From Buttiauxella agrestis (GTDB lineage Bacteria; Pseudomonadota; Gammaproteobacteria; Enterobacterales; Enterobacteriaceae), in the NCBI RefSeq assembly GCF_900446255.1, contig NZ_UIGI01000001.1:3746763-3810762 (forward strand): a stretch of DNA of 64,000 nucleotides, read 5' to 3'. This document shows, piece by piece, positions 9,301 through 19,100 of the stretch. Numbering within the stretch: the first letter of the stretch is position 1; every line of letters begins with the position of its first letter. A program made the position numbers and the translations under genes. The notes beneath the pieces were generated by a model that was not told the origin of the DNA, ran no database searches, and saw nothing but the letters and a program-made list of their open reading frames with translations.

Positions 9301-12300
9301 CGTTACGACTTAACGCCCCTTCGACCAGTGTTGCCGCGCCAAGAACCACGTTACCCGCACCCGATAACGAACCGACCGAGGTGCTTGCCAGCGCCGCGCT
9401 GATGTCCACCAGCCCGCCAGCAAGGTTGGAGATCACCGCCCCTGCGCCCTGGGCGCTGTCAGCAAATGTGACTTGTCCGCTGTTGGTGACGGTCGCGGAG
9501 CCTGCATCTGCGTTTTCGTTCAGCGCCAGACGCGAAGTGGCATCGACCATGACGTTGGTATTGTTGCCCTGGCTGTTGCCGTTAAATTCCGCGTTACCGC
9601 TGTTGGTCAGATTAATGGTGCTTTGCCCCGCTCCGGCTGCGTCGTTAAACGCCAGCGTGGAATTGTTGACGGCAAAGGTGTGCGTCTCTCCAGAAGCAGA
9701 ATTGTTGAGATTTAAGCGCGCCAGATTCGTCATTGAAATCTGGCTGTCAGCCTTGCCAAATACGCCAGTTGCGTTGGCATTAACCGCCAACTGTCCATTT
9801 CCGGCATTGCCAACAATGTTGGTGTCTCCGAGATAAATATTTTGCCGGTTCAGCTCGAGGAAGCTGTTGTTGCCACTGGCAGACGTGTCATAAATGTTCA
9901 GTTGCCCATCACCACCAATCAGGCCGCCCGGAGTGAAGGTATTGCCGTAGAGATCGAATGCGCCGCCGGTTGCTCCATCGAGGAAGATGTTACGGTCGGT
10001 GGCGAAACTTGCCCCGGCCTGTAACGCAGAACCGTTTCTCAGCGTCACGGAAGTTCCCGCATCGCCGAGACTTAAATCTTTGGACACCTGAAGCGTGCCG
10101 CCCCAGACTTCCACCCCGCCGCTGAAATCGTTATTGCCGTTAAGGATCAAGCGGCCCGGATCGGTTTTCAGCAGTCGGACGACATTGCTGTCCAGTTCGT
10201 CCTGCACCAGATCTGCGTTGATGGTCGTCGTCACTGCCGGGTCGCCAGCTGCACCAACACGAATCACGAAGAATGAATCGGCGTCAGTTTCACCTTCAGT
10301 CTGGAAGCGGTTAGTCGGTACGGGAACCGGGATATCAAATGAACTGGTGACGGTGCTGATGTAGTGCAATTGTGAGGCTGGGTTGAGCTGTTGCAAAACA
10401 TAGCCATCTGTCAGAAATTGCATACCCGAAGTGATAACGCGGCCATTAATATCGCTGATGGTGACGGTGCCTTTTTCACCTTCAAAAATGGCGAAGGCAG
10501 TCTGCGCCCATGGCTCGTTGCCCAATCCATCTTGTTCTGTCCAGTTATTGGTTTGACCCAAAAGATTAGTACGCCACGTCCCATCGCCACCATTAACTTG
10601 CCGGTTCCCAGTCGACCCGTCGCCATGGTTCGCCGGGTCATCGCCATCCCAGAATTGCAATTCGGAAGCGGGGTTGGGGAAGTTTAAGATAAGGTTAACC
10701 TGCCCAGGAATAGCGGTCTGGATATAATAATTCGCCCGATCGGCAGTCGGTAACGTACCCAAAATCATATTGTTATCAGTCAGGCCGCCAGTCTGGTAGT
10801 TAAACAAGCGATAGACACCCGGAATGAATGCACCTCCCGCGGCCAGCGTGACGTTGACGACACCATCAAGAATAAGGCTGCCACCCACGTTCACCAGATC
10901 GTTAAGCGCACCGCCCGGCACATAGGCCTGGCCGAGTTCAAACTGGCTGTTCGTCGTGTTTGATAATGTGAGATTTTTATTGATGGTTAAGGTGCCGACG
11001 CCGCCATCTCCCGGAGTCAGCCGGGTAAGCGCATCAAAGACGACATCGCCGCCGATAGTTCCCGTCCCACCGAGTGTCGCATTGGTGTGAACGGTTGTCA
11101 GGCCAGTTGCCAGGCTTTGATTGCCCTTAACCAACAACGTGCCCTGGTTTACTTCGGTAGCACCCGTCCAGGCGTTGGCTCCACCAAGACGCGTCGTGCC
11201 TGCTCCATCCTGATGGAACGCACCGCTACCCGAAATCACACCGTTAAGAAGAATATCGTCAGAACGATCAATAGTCAGAATACCGTCGTCGGTGATGTTA
11301 GTCGTTTGGGACAAACTCCCCACCGTTCCGCCATCGCCCAGCGCGAGTTCTGAGCCTGCGCCAATGTAAGTATTTCCGGTGTAAGTGTTCTCGCCAAGCA
11401 GCGTCGTTTTGCCCGCGCCGATGCGTTCCATACCGCCGCTGCCACTGATAATTCCGCTGTAAATCTGGTCGGCAGCGCCATCAAAAGAGAGCAGGCTCGT
11501 CGCGCCGGAAGTAGAAACATTGTAGTTATGCAGGGTGGCGTCACCGGGTGTCGATGCACTGTCGCCCGAGCGCAGCGTTGCGCCGTTGTTGATGTTGATT
11601 GCCTGAGCGCCGGAAAGCGTCAGGTCGTCAACAATCCGCGCATCGGTGGCATCGCCATCCAGGGTCAGGGTGCTCCAGCCGGTGCCAATATTGGTGCCTT
11701 TTACCAGGTCGTCCGCGGTAAAACTTCCCAATAACGCAGGGGCGGTTCCCTGATGCGTACCGTTGAGCGTCAACGTATTGTTGGTGCCGCCTTCGCTGAG
11801 AATGTGCGTGACTTTTGCCAGCGAAACATCGCCAAGCGTGGCGCTGTCGTTACCATCCCCACCGGTAAAGGTGACGCCGCCGGTGTAAGCACCCGCCGTC
11901 CAGCTAAACTGGTCGTTACCGCTGCCTAACACAATTTCGCCACGGGTATCCGCACCCGCGCCGCTCAATGCCACTACATCTTTACCATTCCCGGTCAAAA
12001 TCGCCTGCGCCGTGGCATCTGCCGCCAACAACGAGCCGCTGTTATTCACGGTGGTATTGCCGCTGCCTGATGCATCAATAACGGGTGCGCCCGCGCCCAG
12101 ACTGGTGATATTACCGGTGTTCGTGATGGTACGGCTGGCGCCCGCCACGCCATCGGTTGCGACAATTGCCGACCCTGCGCCCGCCGCCATATTGATGGTC
12201 GCGCCAGACGTCACGTTATCCGTGGTTCTCGCCAGAATCCCGACGCTGCCCGCGCCATTACCGTTGATGGTGTAGCCGTTATCAATGGTGAGATTCCCGG

Positions 12301-15300
12301 TCGTGGGGTCGCCGTTCGCATTCATAAAGGCAAAGCCCTGGCCGTTTCCGGAAACGTTCAGTGTGTTACCGGCACCCGCCGCGCTAAACGTGACCGCCGT
12401 GCGGATCGCCGGGCCATTCGAGGCGTTAATCGTTACGCCGTTAAGGTTGATGTTCGAGGTGTCGGCGTTGTTATTAATCCCGGCACCGCTGTCGGATATG
12501 TCGATAACCGTGTTGGTCGCGGTAAATGATGTCGCGCCGGAGTCCATTCTTACGCCATCAGCGCCACCGGAGGCGGTGATATGATTGCCCGTTCCGTTGA
12601 CCGTCAGATTCGCACCCGTACCAATTAACTGTACTGCCGCCAACCCTCCAGTTGCATTAACGGTGCCAAGACGATTCACCACCGCATTCGCCCCGCCGAC
12701 GCGCAGCCCAACGTTGCCACTTCCGGTCGCGCCACTCACGCTAATCGTGTTGTTATTGGTCAGCACTCCGTTGTTCTGGATATTGACGCCAATATTATTG
12801 GTGCCCAAAACGCTGACCGGCGCGTTCACAATCGCCGAGCCATTATCGTGCAGAAGGATCCCGGTACTGTTCGTTCCGTTTAACGCAATCCCCGTGCCAT
12901 TGAGGGTTAATTGCCCGAGGTGCGAAACGTTATAGCCAGTAATACCGCTTTGCGAAGAAAGCGTTGTCGTCGCCGCATTCGATGTAACGAGCGTAATTAA
13001 TTCTTCGGGGTCGATGGTACTGTCGATATTGTAATTACGCCCATCAACCACAACGGCTGTGGTGTTATTTCCACCTAATACGATGCCACCATCACTAATT
13101 GTCCCTTGCGCACCACCGGTGACTTTCACCCCGACGGCACCATTACCGTTGACGTTAATTTTCGCCGTACCGGTATCGAGTGTCGTTTTTGTCCCGCTCT
13201 TTTCATCCAGACCGTTGGCGAATATCCCGGTCGCATTTTCGCCGGAAACGGTCAATTGATAACCCGCCGCCGACCCGCTGCCCGCAAACGTCGCGCCATG
13301 GTCTACCGCAAATAAAATCGAATCTTTCTGGCCGTTATCATTGATAGCCGCGCTGCCGATGTTAATTAGCGCTTCATTGCCCCAGGCGTAGTAGCCCATC
13401 TGTTGGGTGTTTTCAAAGGTGAGCGTTGAGTCGGCATTAATATCAATTTGCGCATCTCCGCGCGCGTGAACCCCGATTGCCCCGGCCGATAACAAACGAA
13501 TAGTGGAGTTCAGGTTAACCTGGGCATGTTGAGTATTCAGCCCTTCGGCGTAAACCGCATAATTGCGATAAGTATACGGTTGCCCGTCGCTACCCCCGGT
13601 ATCCCCTGCGGTCCCCACGGTAATAGTGCTGCCATCCGTCGAACTGACTGTCGCCCCTGAGTTTTGCGCCAGCACGTTGATGGCGATGTTGTTATCACCA
13701 TCAACGTTAATATCACCGTTGTGGGTCACGGTGCCGGTATTGTCGGCAACATTCAGGCCATAGTTTGCCGCAGCCGATCCGTTAGTCAGCTTCCCTAAAA
13801 CATTAATTGTGCCGTTGTTGGTTATCGCCCCGGTCGCACCCTGCACGGAAATCCCGGCAGCGTTACGGATATTTTCTTCCAGTGTGATAGTGCCGGTGTT
13901 ATTTACCGCCCCGGAACTTTGCGTGTGAATACCCGCAGAAAGATCGCCGCCCGTCATCGGAACTGGCGTTGGCGCGGTGGCATCGAAAACAGGCGTCACG
14001 CCGAGGTAGATATTCCCCGCATTCGTCAATGTCGCGCCATCTTGCAGGAAGATACCGTACCCGCCCGCTCTCCCGCCTGCATTCTTGATGTTACCCACCA
14101 GCGCAATGGTGGCGTCGGCGGCGTTGGTGACAGCCGTCGTACCTGATGCGCTGATCCCGCGCGCATTGTTGGTGGTGGTGTCTGTTATCGCGACATTAAT
14201 ATGACCATTGTTGGTTAATATGCTGGTGCCGCTGCCCTGCATCCCCACGCTGCCCGCGTTAGAGACATTTTGATTGTTGCCGTCTTTTTCAATAAACAAC
14301 CCGGCGTTCAATGTGCCGTTGTTGATCGCGTCGGCATTAGTGGTCAACATGCCGACTGAGGTTGGGCTACTGCCACTGCTGCGCCATGCGTTTATCGCAC
14401 CGTCGTTAGTGATAATCGCGTCAGTATCGGCGCGCATCACCGCCGAGGCACCATCCACGGCGAGGCTGCCATCGGCCGTGACCAGCCCTGAAGCATTGAC
14501 TCCGGTGGCATAAATTACGTTTAAATCCCCGGTGCCAAGCGTTGCGTTATTGGTGTGCCCGCTTTTGTCATCCCAAACGTGATAGGTCAGATTGATGCTG
14601 GTGTTTTCCTCTTGCGCCAGCATTCCGGTGATAATCGCGTCGTAGGTATTTTGCGCTTCAACCGTTGAATCAATGACTTCGCCGTTGACCGAAGCCCCCG
14701 CCGTCAGCCAGTACTGGATTTGCGGCTTGCCGGCATAATCCCCGTCGCCTACCAGGAAATCGTTAACCTCTGCGATATCAGTCGATGAGTTAATGGTGAA
14801 TGTTTTATTTCCCAGCAAAACCACTCGCGGCCCAATTTGCTCGTAGTTGGGCAGCGTGATAGTGAAATCGTATTTTGCACTTTGCGCACCAAGCTGTTGC
14901 GTATCGCTTTGAAGCTCAATCGCCGGGCGGAAAACAATATAGTTATCCGAAAGCCACTGCGTGCTGCTGGCAACACCTGCGCTGCCATCGGCTTTCGCCA
15001 GCACAGAGTTTTTGGTCAGTAAATTAATGGTATTGGCAGCGGCTGAAATAGGCGTGGTGGTATCGCTCGAACCGACATTGATATTGGCCTGTCCACCCGT
15101 TGACGCCACTGAGGCAATACCAAAATTATTAAAGATACGAATAGAATTATGATCATAAACGGGTAAAACCATTGCGCTTACGGCGGTGTCATCGGCGGAA
15201 ATAAAAGTCGATGAATCATAAACACTCACCACCTGGTAGCTGCCGTCCAGGCCCGGAACTTCAACATTCAGCTCCAGGCTTTCTTGTGGAACAGCCGGAG

Positions 15301-15808
15301 ATGGGGAATAGGTGTACTGGCTAATATTGGCTTCAGTTATCGTGGTGGCGGCACCTGTCGAATCTGTTGCCTCAATAACGGTGATGCGGTCGGGGTCAGT
15401 CCCTGTGCCGCCCGGCAGCGCATTGAGCACGGTGACGCCCGTGCTCGCACCGTTAGAACCGGCGGCAATAAACGGTATTGGGCCATTGATATTCAGGACG
15501 GTGCCTGGAATATAGTGGTTTGGCAGACCTTGATTATCAATCGTGAAGGCAAATCCGGTATCACGAATGGTATCGTAATCAATGTCCTGATTTTCCGGGA
15601 ATAAATAAGCGGGATACGCGGTTATCCATGTCACATCGTCCGCGATGGCGTAGCTTGTATAACTCCCGGTTAGCACAAGCGCTGCTGCTAATAATTTTTT
15701 CCCACCCCGGCCCGTTTTGCTCCCTTTTTTCCCACCCCGGGATATTTCTGCAACAGCAATATAGCTGTTAGCAACATGGCTCCAGACTAATCGATATATA
15801 TTATTCAT
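6317..15808 (-). CDS. Giant type V autotransporter adhesin with ESPR signal
   Basis: About 3163 residues from the chosen start at 15808. I chose it because MNNIYRLVWSHVANSY is the canonical start of an extended signal peptide region, followed by a basic stretch and a hydrophobic segment ending SYAIA. The ATG 35 codons upstream adds an atypical segment. The passenger (to about residue 2880) is a Gly/Asn/Thr-rich beta-helix: first TNNG-type repeats, then autotransporter-associated strand repeats (GSGTLNLTADNTWTG and similar). Two homologous modules of about 260 residues lie at 10391-11175 and 8450-9220. An autochaperone-like segment (LGAIIRQADLAVLGTLHQRVG) precedes the C-terminal 12-strand barrel (from about 2885, FWARYIVKS), ending in the Phe (GIKIRF) recognised by BAM. 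The role is likely adhesion or aggregation at the cell surface. It is co-oriented with the calpain-like gene upstream. Confidence 0.93.
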   Translation of the reverse strand: MNNIYRLVWSHVANSYIAVAEISRGGKKGSKTGRGGKKLLAAALVLTGSYTSYAIADDVTWITAYPAYLFPENQDIDYDTIRDTGFAFTIDNQGLPNHYIPGTVLNINGPIPFIAAGSNGASTGVTVLNALPGGTGTDPDRITVIEATDSTGAATTITEANISQYTYSPSPAVPQESLELNVEVPGLDGSYQVVSVYDSSTFISADDTAVSAMVLPVYDHNSIRIFNNFGIASVASTGGQANINVGSSDTTTPISAAANTINLLTKNSVLAKADGSAGVASSTQWLSDNYIVFRPAIELQSDTQQLGAQSAKYDFTITLPNYEQIGPRVVLLGNKTFTINSSTDIAEVNDFLVGDGDYAGKPQIQYWLTAGASVNGEVIDSTVEAQNTYDAIITGMLAQEENTSINLTYHVWDDKSGHTNNATLGTGDLNVIYATGVNASGLVTADGSLAVDGASAVMRADTDAIITNDGAINAWRSSGSSPTSVGMLTTNADAINNGTLNAGLFIEKDGNNQNVSNAGSVGMQGSGTSILTNNGHINVAITDTTTNNARGISASGTTAVTNAADATIALVGNIKNAGGRAGGYGIFLQDGATLTNAGNIYLGVTPVFDATAPTPVPMTGGDLSAGIHTQSSGAVNNTGTITLEENIRNAAGISVQGATGAITNNGTINVLGKLTNGSAAANYGLNVADNTGTVTHNGDINVDGDNNIAINVLAQNSGATVSSTDGSTITVGTAGDTGGSDGQPYTYRNYAVYAEGLNTQHAQVNLNSTIRLLSAGAIGVHARGDAQIDINADSTLTFENTQQMGYYAWGNEALINIGSAAINDNGQKDSILFAVDHGATFAGSGSAAGYQLTVSGENATGIFANGLDEKSGTKTTLDTGTAKINVNGNGAVGVKVTGGAQGTISDGGIVLGGNNTTAVVVDGRNYNIDSTIDPEELITLVTSNAATTTLSSQSGITGYNVSHLGQLTLNGTGIALNGTNSTGILLHDNGSAIVNAPVSVLGTNNIGVNIQNNGVLTNNNTISVSGATGSGNVGLRVGGANAVVNRLGTVNATGGLAAVQLIGTGANLTVNGTGNHITASGGADGVRMDSGATSFTATNTVIDISDSGAGINNNADTSNINLNGVTINASNGPAIRTAVTFSAAGAGNTLNVSGNGQGFAFMNANGDPTTGNLTIDNGYTINGNGAGSVGILARTTDNVTSGATINMAAGAGSAIVATDGVAGASRTITNTGNITSLGAGAPVIDASGSGNTTVNNSGSLLAADATAQAILTGNGKDVVALSGAGADTRGEIVLGSGNDQFSWTAGAYTGGVTFTGGDGNDSATLGDVSLAKVTHILSEGGTNNTLTLNGTHQGTAPALLGSFTADDLVKGTNIGTGWSTLTLDGDATDARIVDDLTLSGAQAININNGATLRSGDSASTPGDATLHNYNVSTSGATSLLSFDGAADQIYSGIISGSGGMERIGAGKTTLLGENTYTGNTYIGAGSELALGDGGTVGSLSQTTNITDDGILTIDRSDDILLNGVISGSGAFHQDGAGTTRLGGANAWTGATEVNQGTLLVKGNQSLATGLTTVHTNATLGGTGTIGGDVVFDALTRLTPGDGGVGTLTINKNLTLSNTTNSQFELGQAYVPGGALNDLVNVGGSLILDGVVNVTLAAGGAFIPGVYRLFNYQTGGLTDNNMILGTLPTADRANYYIQTAIPGQVNLILNFPNPASELQFWDGDDPANHGDGSTGNRQVNGGDGTWRTNLLGQTNNWTEQDGLGNEPWAQTAFAIFEGEKGTVTISDINGRVITSGMQFLTDGYVLQQLNPASQLHYISTVTSSFDIPVPVPTNRFQTEGETDADSFFVIRVGAAGDPAVTTTINADLVQDELDSNVVRLLKTDPGRLILNGNNDFSGGVEVWGGTLQVSKDLSLGDAGTSVTLRNGSALQAGASFATDRNIFLDGATGGAFDLYGNTFTPGGLIGGDGQLNIYDTSASGNNSFLELNRQNIYLGDTNIVGNAGNGQLAVNANATGVFGKADSQISMTNLARLNLNNSASGETHTFAVNNSTLAFNDAAGAGQSTINLTNSGNAEFNGNSQGNNTNVMVDATSRLALNENADAGSATVTNSGQVTFADSAQGAGAVISNLAGGLVDISAALASTSVGSLSGAGNVVLGAATLVEGALSRNDTISGIISGSGNLVKTGSGTLNLTADNTWTGTANAQQGVLLINGNQAAATGKTTVNSGATLGGAGVLGGSVEVDNGGHLAAGQDLASVGVLEMGALTLNQDSQVDFQFGRPFTVGGSLNDLININGDLSLNGKLNITQTPGGSFDVGVYRVFNYTGALTDNILDIGTAPAAADDLYVQTSIDGQVNLVNRTGAVMRFWDGAGGTGGSLKNNGVINGGDGIWQNNTGNDNWTTDVTTPDGRFNTPYSNGSFAVFGGQAGNVTVDTSLGEVAISGAQFTTNGYVIGGDNITTHTADTVIRVGDGTLLGARYTATINSVIDGEGGINKADLGTLILGGNNQYQGGTQVSGGVLQVSADNNLGAAGTGIGLSGGTLRYGAAFDTARVVTLSNGGGAVDTNGNSVSLLSAVTGSGTLTKQGDGKLTLTQDSTFDGQTTIRNGTLQLGNGGTGGSVGGDIVDDATLAINRSDNVTLNGNISGSGQVLQQGSGTTFLNGRNTWSGITLVEKGTLAAASRNSFSRQSTHIVSSGATLDTGGHNQTVANLVNQGTVNLRGGDVGSTLTVNGDYVGLNGTLKIAAQQHSPGVADHLVINGGAATGSTLLDIDVSQLGEPTTGDGILVVEAVNGATTTAQTTKDAFNIGGDVLTAGAWEYQLFAGNQQGAGEDWFLRAGYRPDVPGFDTLGAIIRQADLAVLGTLHQRVGDEQPWQAGVPEDQDGRFWARYIVKSVDQKHDDPTQSQSSTNYNGMQMGLDLYQDDKWRAGLYTTFMDIDSSINGITGMSGGAAYNSTFSSYLGGYGTWTDTNGFYVDNVLQYGYHSVDLKNMNDRETYNPDGNSFVASVEVGKPWQLWNSNWLIEPQAQLIYQYSDFDDVTLKDPARTKVSVEADGAVIGRLGVRLAADYDTDYGKVKPYIRVNYWQELSDGQDSVTYRNTANSAGATKIDANQRFQTTEAAVGATWAVTTEVQTYTEVGKTWDNGGDTQVDSDISASVGIKIRF
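15695..15740. repeat. 16-bp direct repeat, period 30, in the autotransporter signal region
   Basis: TTTTTTCCCACCCCGG occurs at 15695-15710 and 15725-15740. In the minus-strand frame it encodes a duplicated RGGKK ten-residue unit within the basic part of the extended signal peptide. Confidence 0.8.
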
Positions 15809-16129
15809 AAGCAATCTCTGCATGGCCACAAAAGTAATAACGCGCTGAAACATAAAGACAACGACAAACACGTGTCGAAATACTTTAAGTAACAGTAGTA
15901 CATGGCGGTGCAATGAAAAGCTGGCAGGAGAAAAAGTATTACTTAACTAATACTGCCTCACATAATGCTTTGAAAATGTAATATTAATAGATGCCCTCTA
16001 GCAGAGAACGATTAATTATCAAGGGTTGCCATAAAAATAATTAACCAGATATTTAGTGTGGTAATAATGTAATTAGACTTTTGATAAAATATCCCCATCA
16101 TTAAAGACAGGGATATGAATACTTAATTA
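15809..16129. other. AT-rich intergenic region between autotransporter and calpain-like genes
   Basis: About 320 bases, AT-rich, presumably holding the promoter and leader of the autotransporter gene. Apart from the weak hairpin at 16089-16116 I see no RNA gene, further repeat or convincing ORF. Confidence 0.6.
16089..16116 (-). terminator. Weak hairpin after the calpain-like gene
   Basis: ATATCCC (16089-16095) and GGGATAT (16110-16116) can pair. On the minus strand the hairpin is followed by TTTATC, downstream of the gene ending at 16130. The stem is short, so confidence is limited. Confidence 0.4.
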
Positions 16130-19100
16130 TCAGGCATGTGAAGCGGCAAGGGTGCCGTTATTCACATTGACGGGTAACGCAGCCGTGGAGAGCACTGCAG
16201 AAGGAGATGTGTTCATCGCAGCCATCGCGTGAACAAGTTGACCAGCAGCGTCAGCCGTTCCGTTTGAATTCACGATAGCAATCCCTGTACTGTAATTGCC
16301 ACCCTGCCACATTTGATCCATTGAGGCTTCAAATGTTCCCTGCACATTATCGTTGCGGAAAGCGCCCCACGGATTGGTGAGAATAAAATCATTCGTTACG
16401 TCGTCAAAACCGATAATCGCAAATGCGTGCGCACCGACAAGATTGGTTTGCCCTGTATCGGCATTTTGTGAGCTCTCCCAACTGGAAAATTGTACAGGTT
16501 GACCGTTGAGTACCGCGGTTTTCAGCAGATCAAAATCTGTGGTATTCCATTTTTCCTCGGTTGTATATACCGCTCTGAACGTTGTGTTGGTGTCACCGGT
16601 TATTTCTTGCAACTTGTCAAAACCACCAGGCAGACTTGAGTAGTCATTCACTTCATTCAAATAAGTCGCTTCAAAATCAACAACCGCACGTTCAATAATC
16701 GCCCCCCAACTTGAGTTTGCTGAACTTGTGCCGCTACCATCAACATTGCCATCTACGGTGACCCAATGCGCCACGCCTTCTTTAAAGAAACGCACGCTGT
16801 AGGTATCATTTGGGTTCTGAACGATCATTGACTTGATGAAATCAGGTGCCGTTTCCACAACCGCCTGAAGCGCGGAAAGAAGCGAACAATCCCCGACTCC
16901 TCCCTGCTGAATGTCATTAATTGTCGGGCCACCTTTTGCGAACACGGGGCGCCCATCAACATGATCAGATGAAGAAGATTTCGGGTCGTTCGCACCATCA
17001 AACCAGGTAGAAATTAACTGGTTAAATTGCGCGACTGATGAGCCTTCATTCAGGCTGCCAATTCGCTCGCCTTTCCCCGTAGCACTCCAGTAAACCGATG
17101 CGCCATTGGTGCCAATCAGCCCGTTCACCAGGGAATAGATTGCCGAGTCAGTCCCACAGACATTGCCAATTTCCTGAACATAATTTTTTATGTCGCTGTA
17201 CTGGCTTGCACTGAGGTTGCCGTTTATCTGTGAGGCGAAATCTTTAAGCACAGATTCAATGGTCTGGAAGCTGAACAACGAGGCATCGTTTGTCATTGCA
17301 TTGTGCATCAACACTTTCAGTGCCGGGTCGCTCATGTTATTGACCAGCGAAGTCCCGGTTTCCACAGAAGTGCTAATGAGCAAATTCTGGCTTTCTGGCA
17401 ACTGGGCCAGTTGCTCGACGGACATCAGTTGCGAAACGGTTAGCAGCTGATCGGTGGACAATGACGATATTAAATTGCTCAGTGCAGATAAATCATTAAT
17501 GGCCCAGAAGTGTTGATAATCCAGCCCTGCAAAGGCAACAGGATTCAACGTCCCCAGTTGTTCCGAGGTTAAGGCCGCAAAGGATGCAGTATCCAGATTG
17601 TTGAGGAAGACCGCAGGGAGCAACGATAAATCACTGCCGAAGCCCGCCATTTGTGCCGTTGTGAACCCATGGGCCGCCGCCGCCGGGATCCAGTCGAAAT
17701 GCTGCAATGCCTGAATTTGTTCAGCACTTAACGTCGAAACTTGCTTCGCTGTCAGCCCCTGATATTCCGTTTTGGACAACTGTTCAATGGTGGAGACAGG
17801 AAGCTTTGAAATATCTAAATAACCGAATTGGTCGCTGGTCAAATTACTAATATGGGGTGCATGTGCAACCTGCTCTGCGGTTAATACTGCCAGATGCTGG
17901 TTATCCCATTGGGTAAAAACATTCGCTTCAATATGAGTAAACTGTTCGGCAGTAATTCCTTGCATCGCCTCGGTACTTAAACTGTTATACCAGCCTGGCG
18001 TGAACCAATAAAAGTTCTGCGTGCAATTTTGAATCTGCTCGACCGTAAAGCCGGAAGCAGCATCATCCGGCATCCAGGCCGCATGCCACATGGCATTAAT
18101 TTGATCGGCACTTAAGGTGGAAATTTGTCCGGCGGTAAGCCCTGAATATTCCTGTTTGCTGAAATAGTTGAACATTGAATCAGGCAATTTGGAAATATCT
18201 AATAAACCAAACTGAGCACTGCTCAGGCTGCCAAAATTATTCATTCCGCCAATCTGATCGGCAGTTAATGCATGCAGGTGTTTATTATCCAGACCCGCTA
18301 ATGTGGCATTGGAAATCTGGCTTGCCTGCTTCGGCGTCAACGCCTGCAATGCTTCAATGCTCAGGTTATTTAGCCATGCCACGCTGAAGTAACCCATGCT
18401 GATAGCAATGCTTTGAACCTGCTGCGGTTTAAAGGCGGTGCCGGTTGCATCCGGCAACCATGAAGTGTGCGCCATTGCACCGATTTGCTCAGGGCTTAAT
18501 GTGGCCACCTGCTGAGGCGTAAACTTCTCGTACACTTCTTTAGACATGCCGCTGATGGCCGAAAGGGAAAGCCCGGAAACATTAAGCCCAGTAAATTGCT
18601 CAGTGCTGAGAGTAGAAAGCTGGTGTGCAGTGAGTGCTGAGGATTCCTTTTGCGTCAGGCTGCTAAGCGCCGAAACTGATAACCCTGAAATATTTAACAA
18701 GCCAAACTGGGCGCTGCTCAGAGCATTCAAATCTGAAATTGCGGTGACCTGTTGTGCTGTTAACGCTGAAAAGTAACCGTTCTCAAGCTTATTAAAAGTA
18801 TCAGCCGAGATTGCAGCAATGTGTTCGTTATCGAGCTGCGCAAAATTCGCCGTGGTGACTTCGTTAAGATGATCGGCGCTGATGGCGCGGAATGTTTCGA
18901 CACTCAGGTTGTTTAAGAAACCAGAAGAGAACCAGTAAAAGGTCGATTTCCAGTTTGAAATCTGCTCGACCGTCAGCGCCCCCGCATGTTGGCTATCCAC
19001 ACCGGTAAGACTGGTGCCAAGAAGCTCGGTAAGCTGTTGAGCCGTAATCGCCTGGAATGCCGGAAGAGATAAGCTATTCATCCATTTCGCATCGAACCAG

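Noticed and set aside
7748-15604. Many long plus-strand open frames opposite the autotransporter gene
   Set aside because: They mirror the GC-rich repetitive codons of the minus-strand gene, lack ribosome sites and known domains, and change frame constantly.
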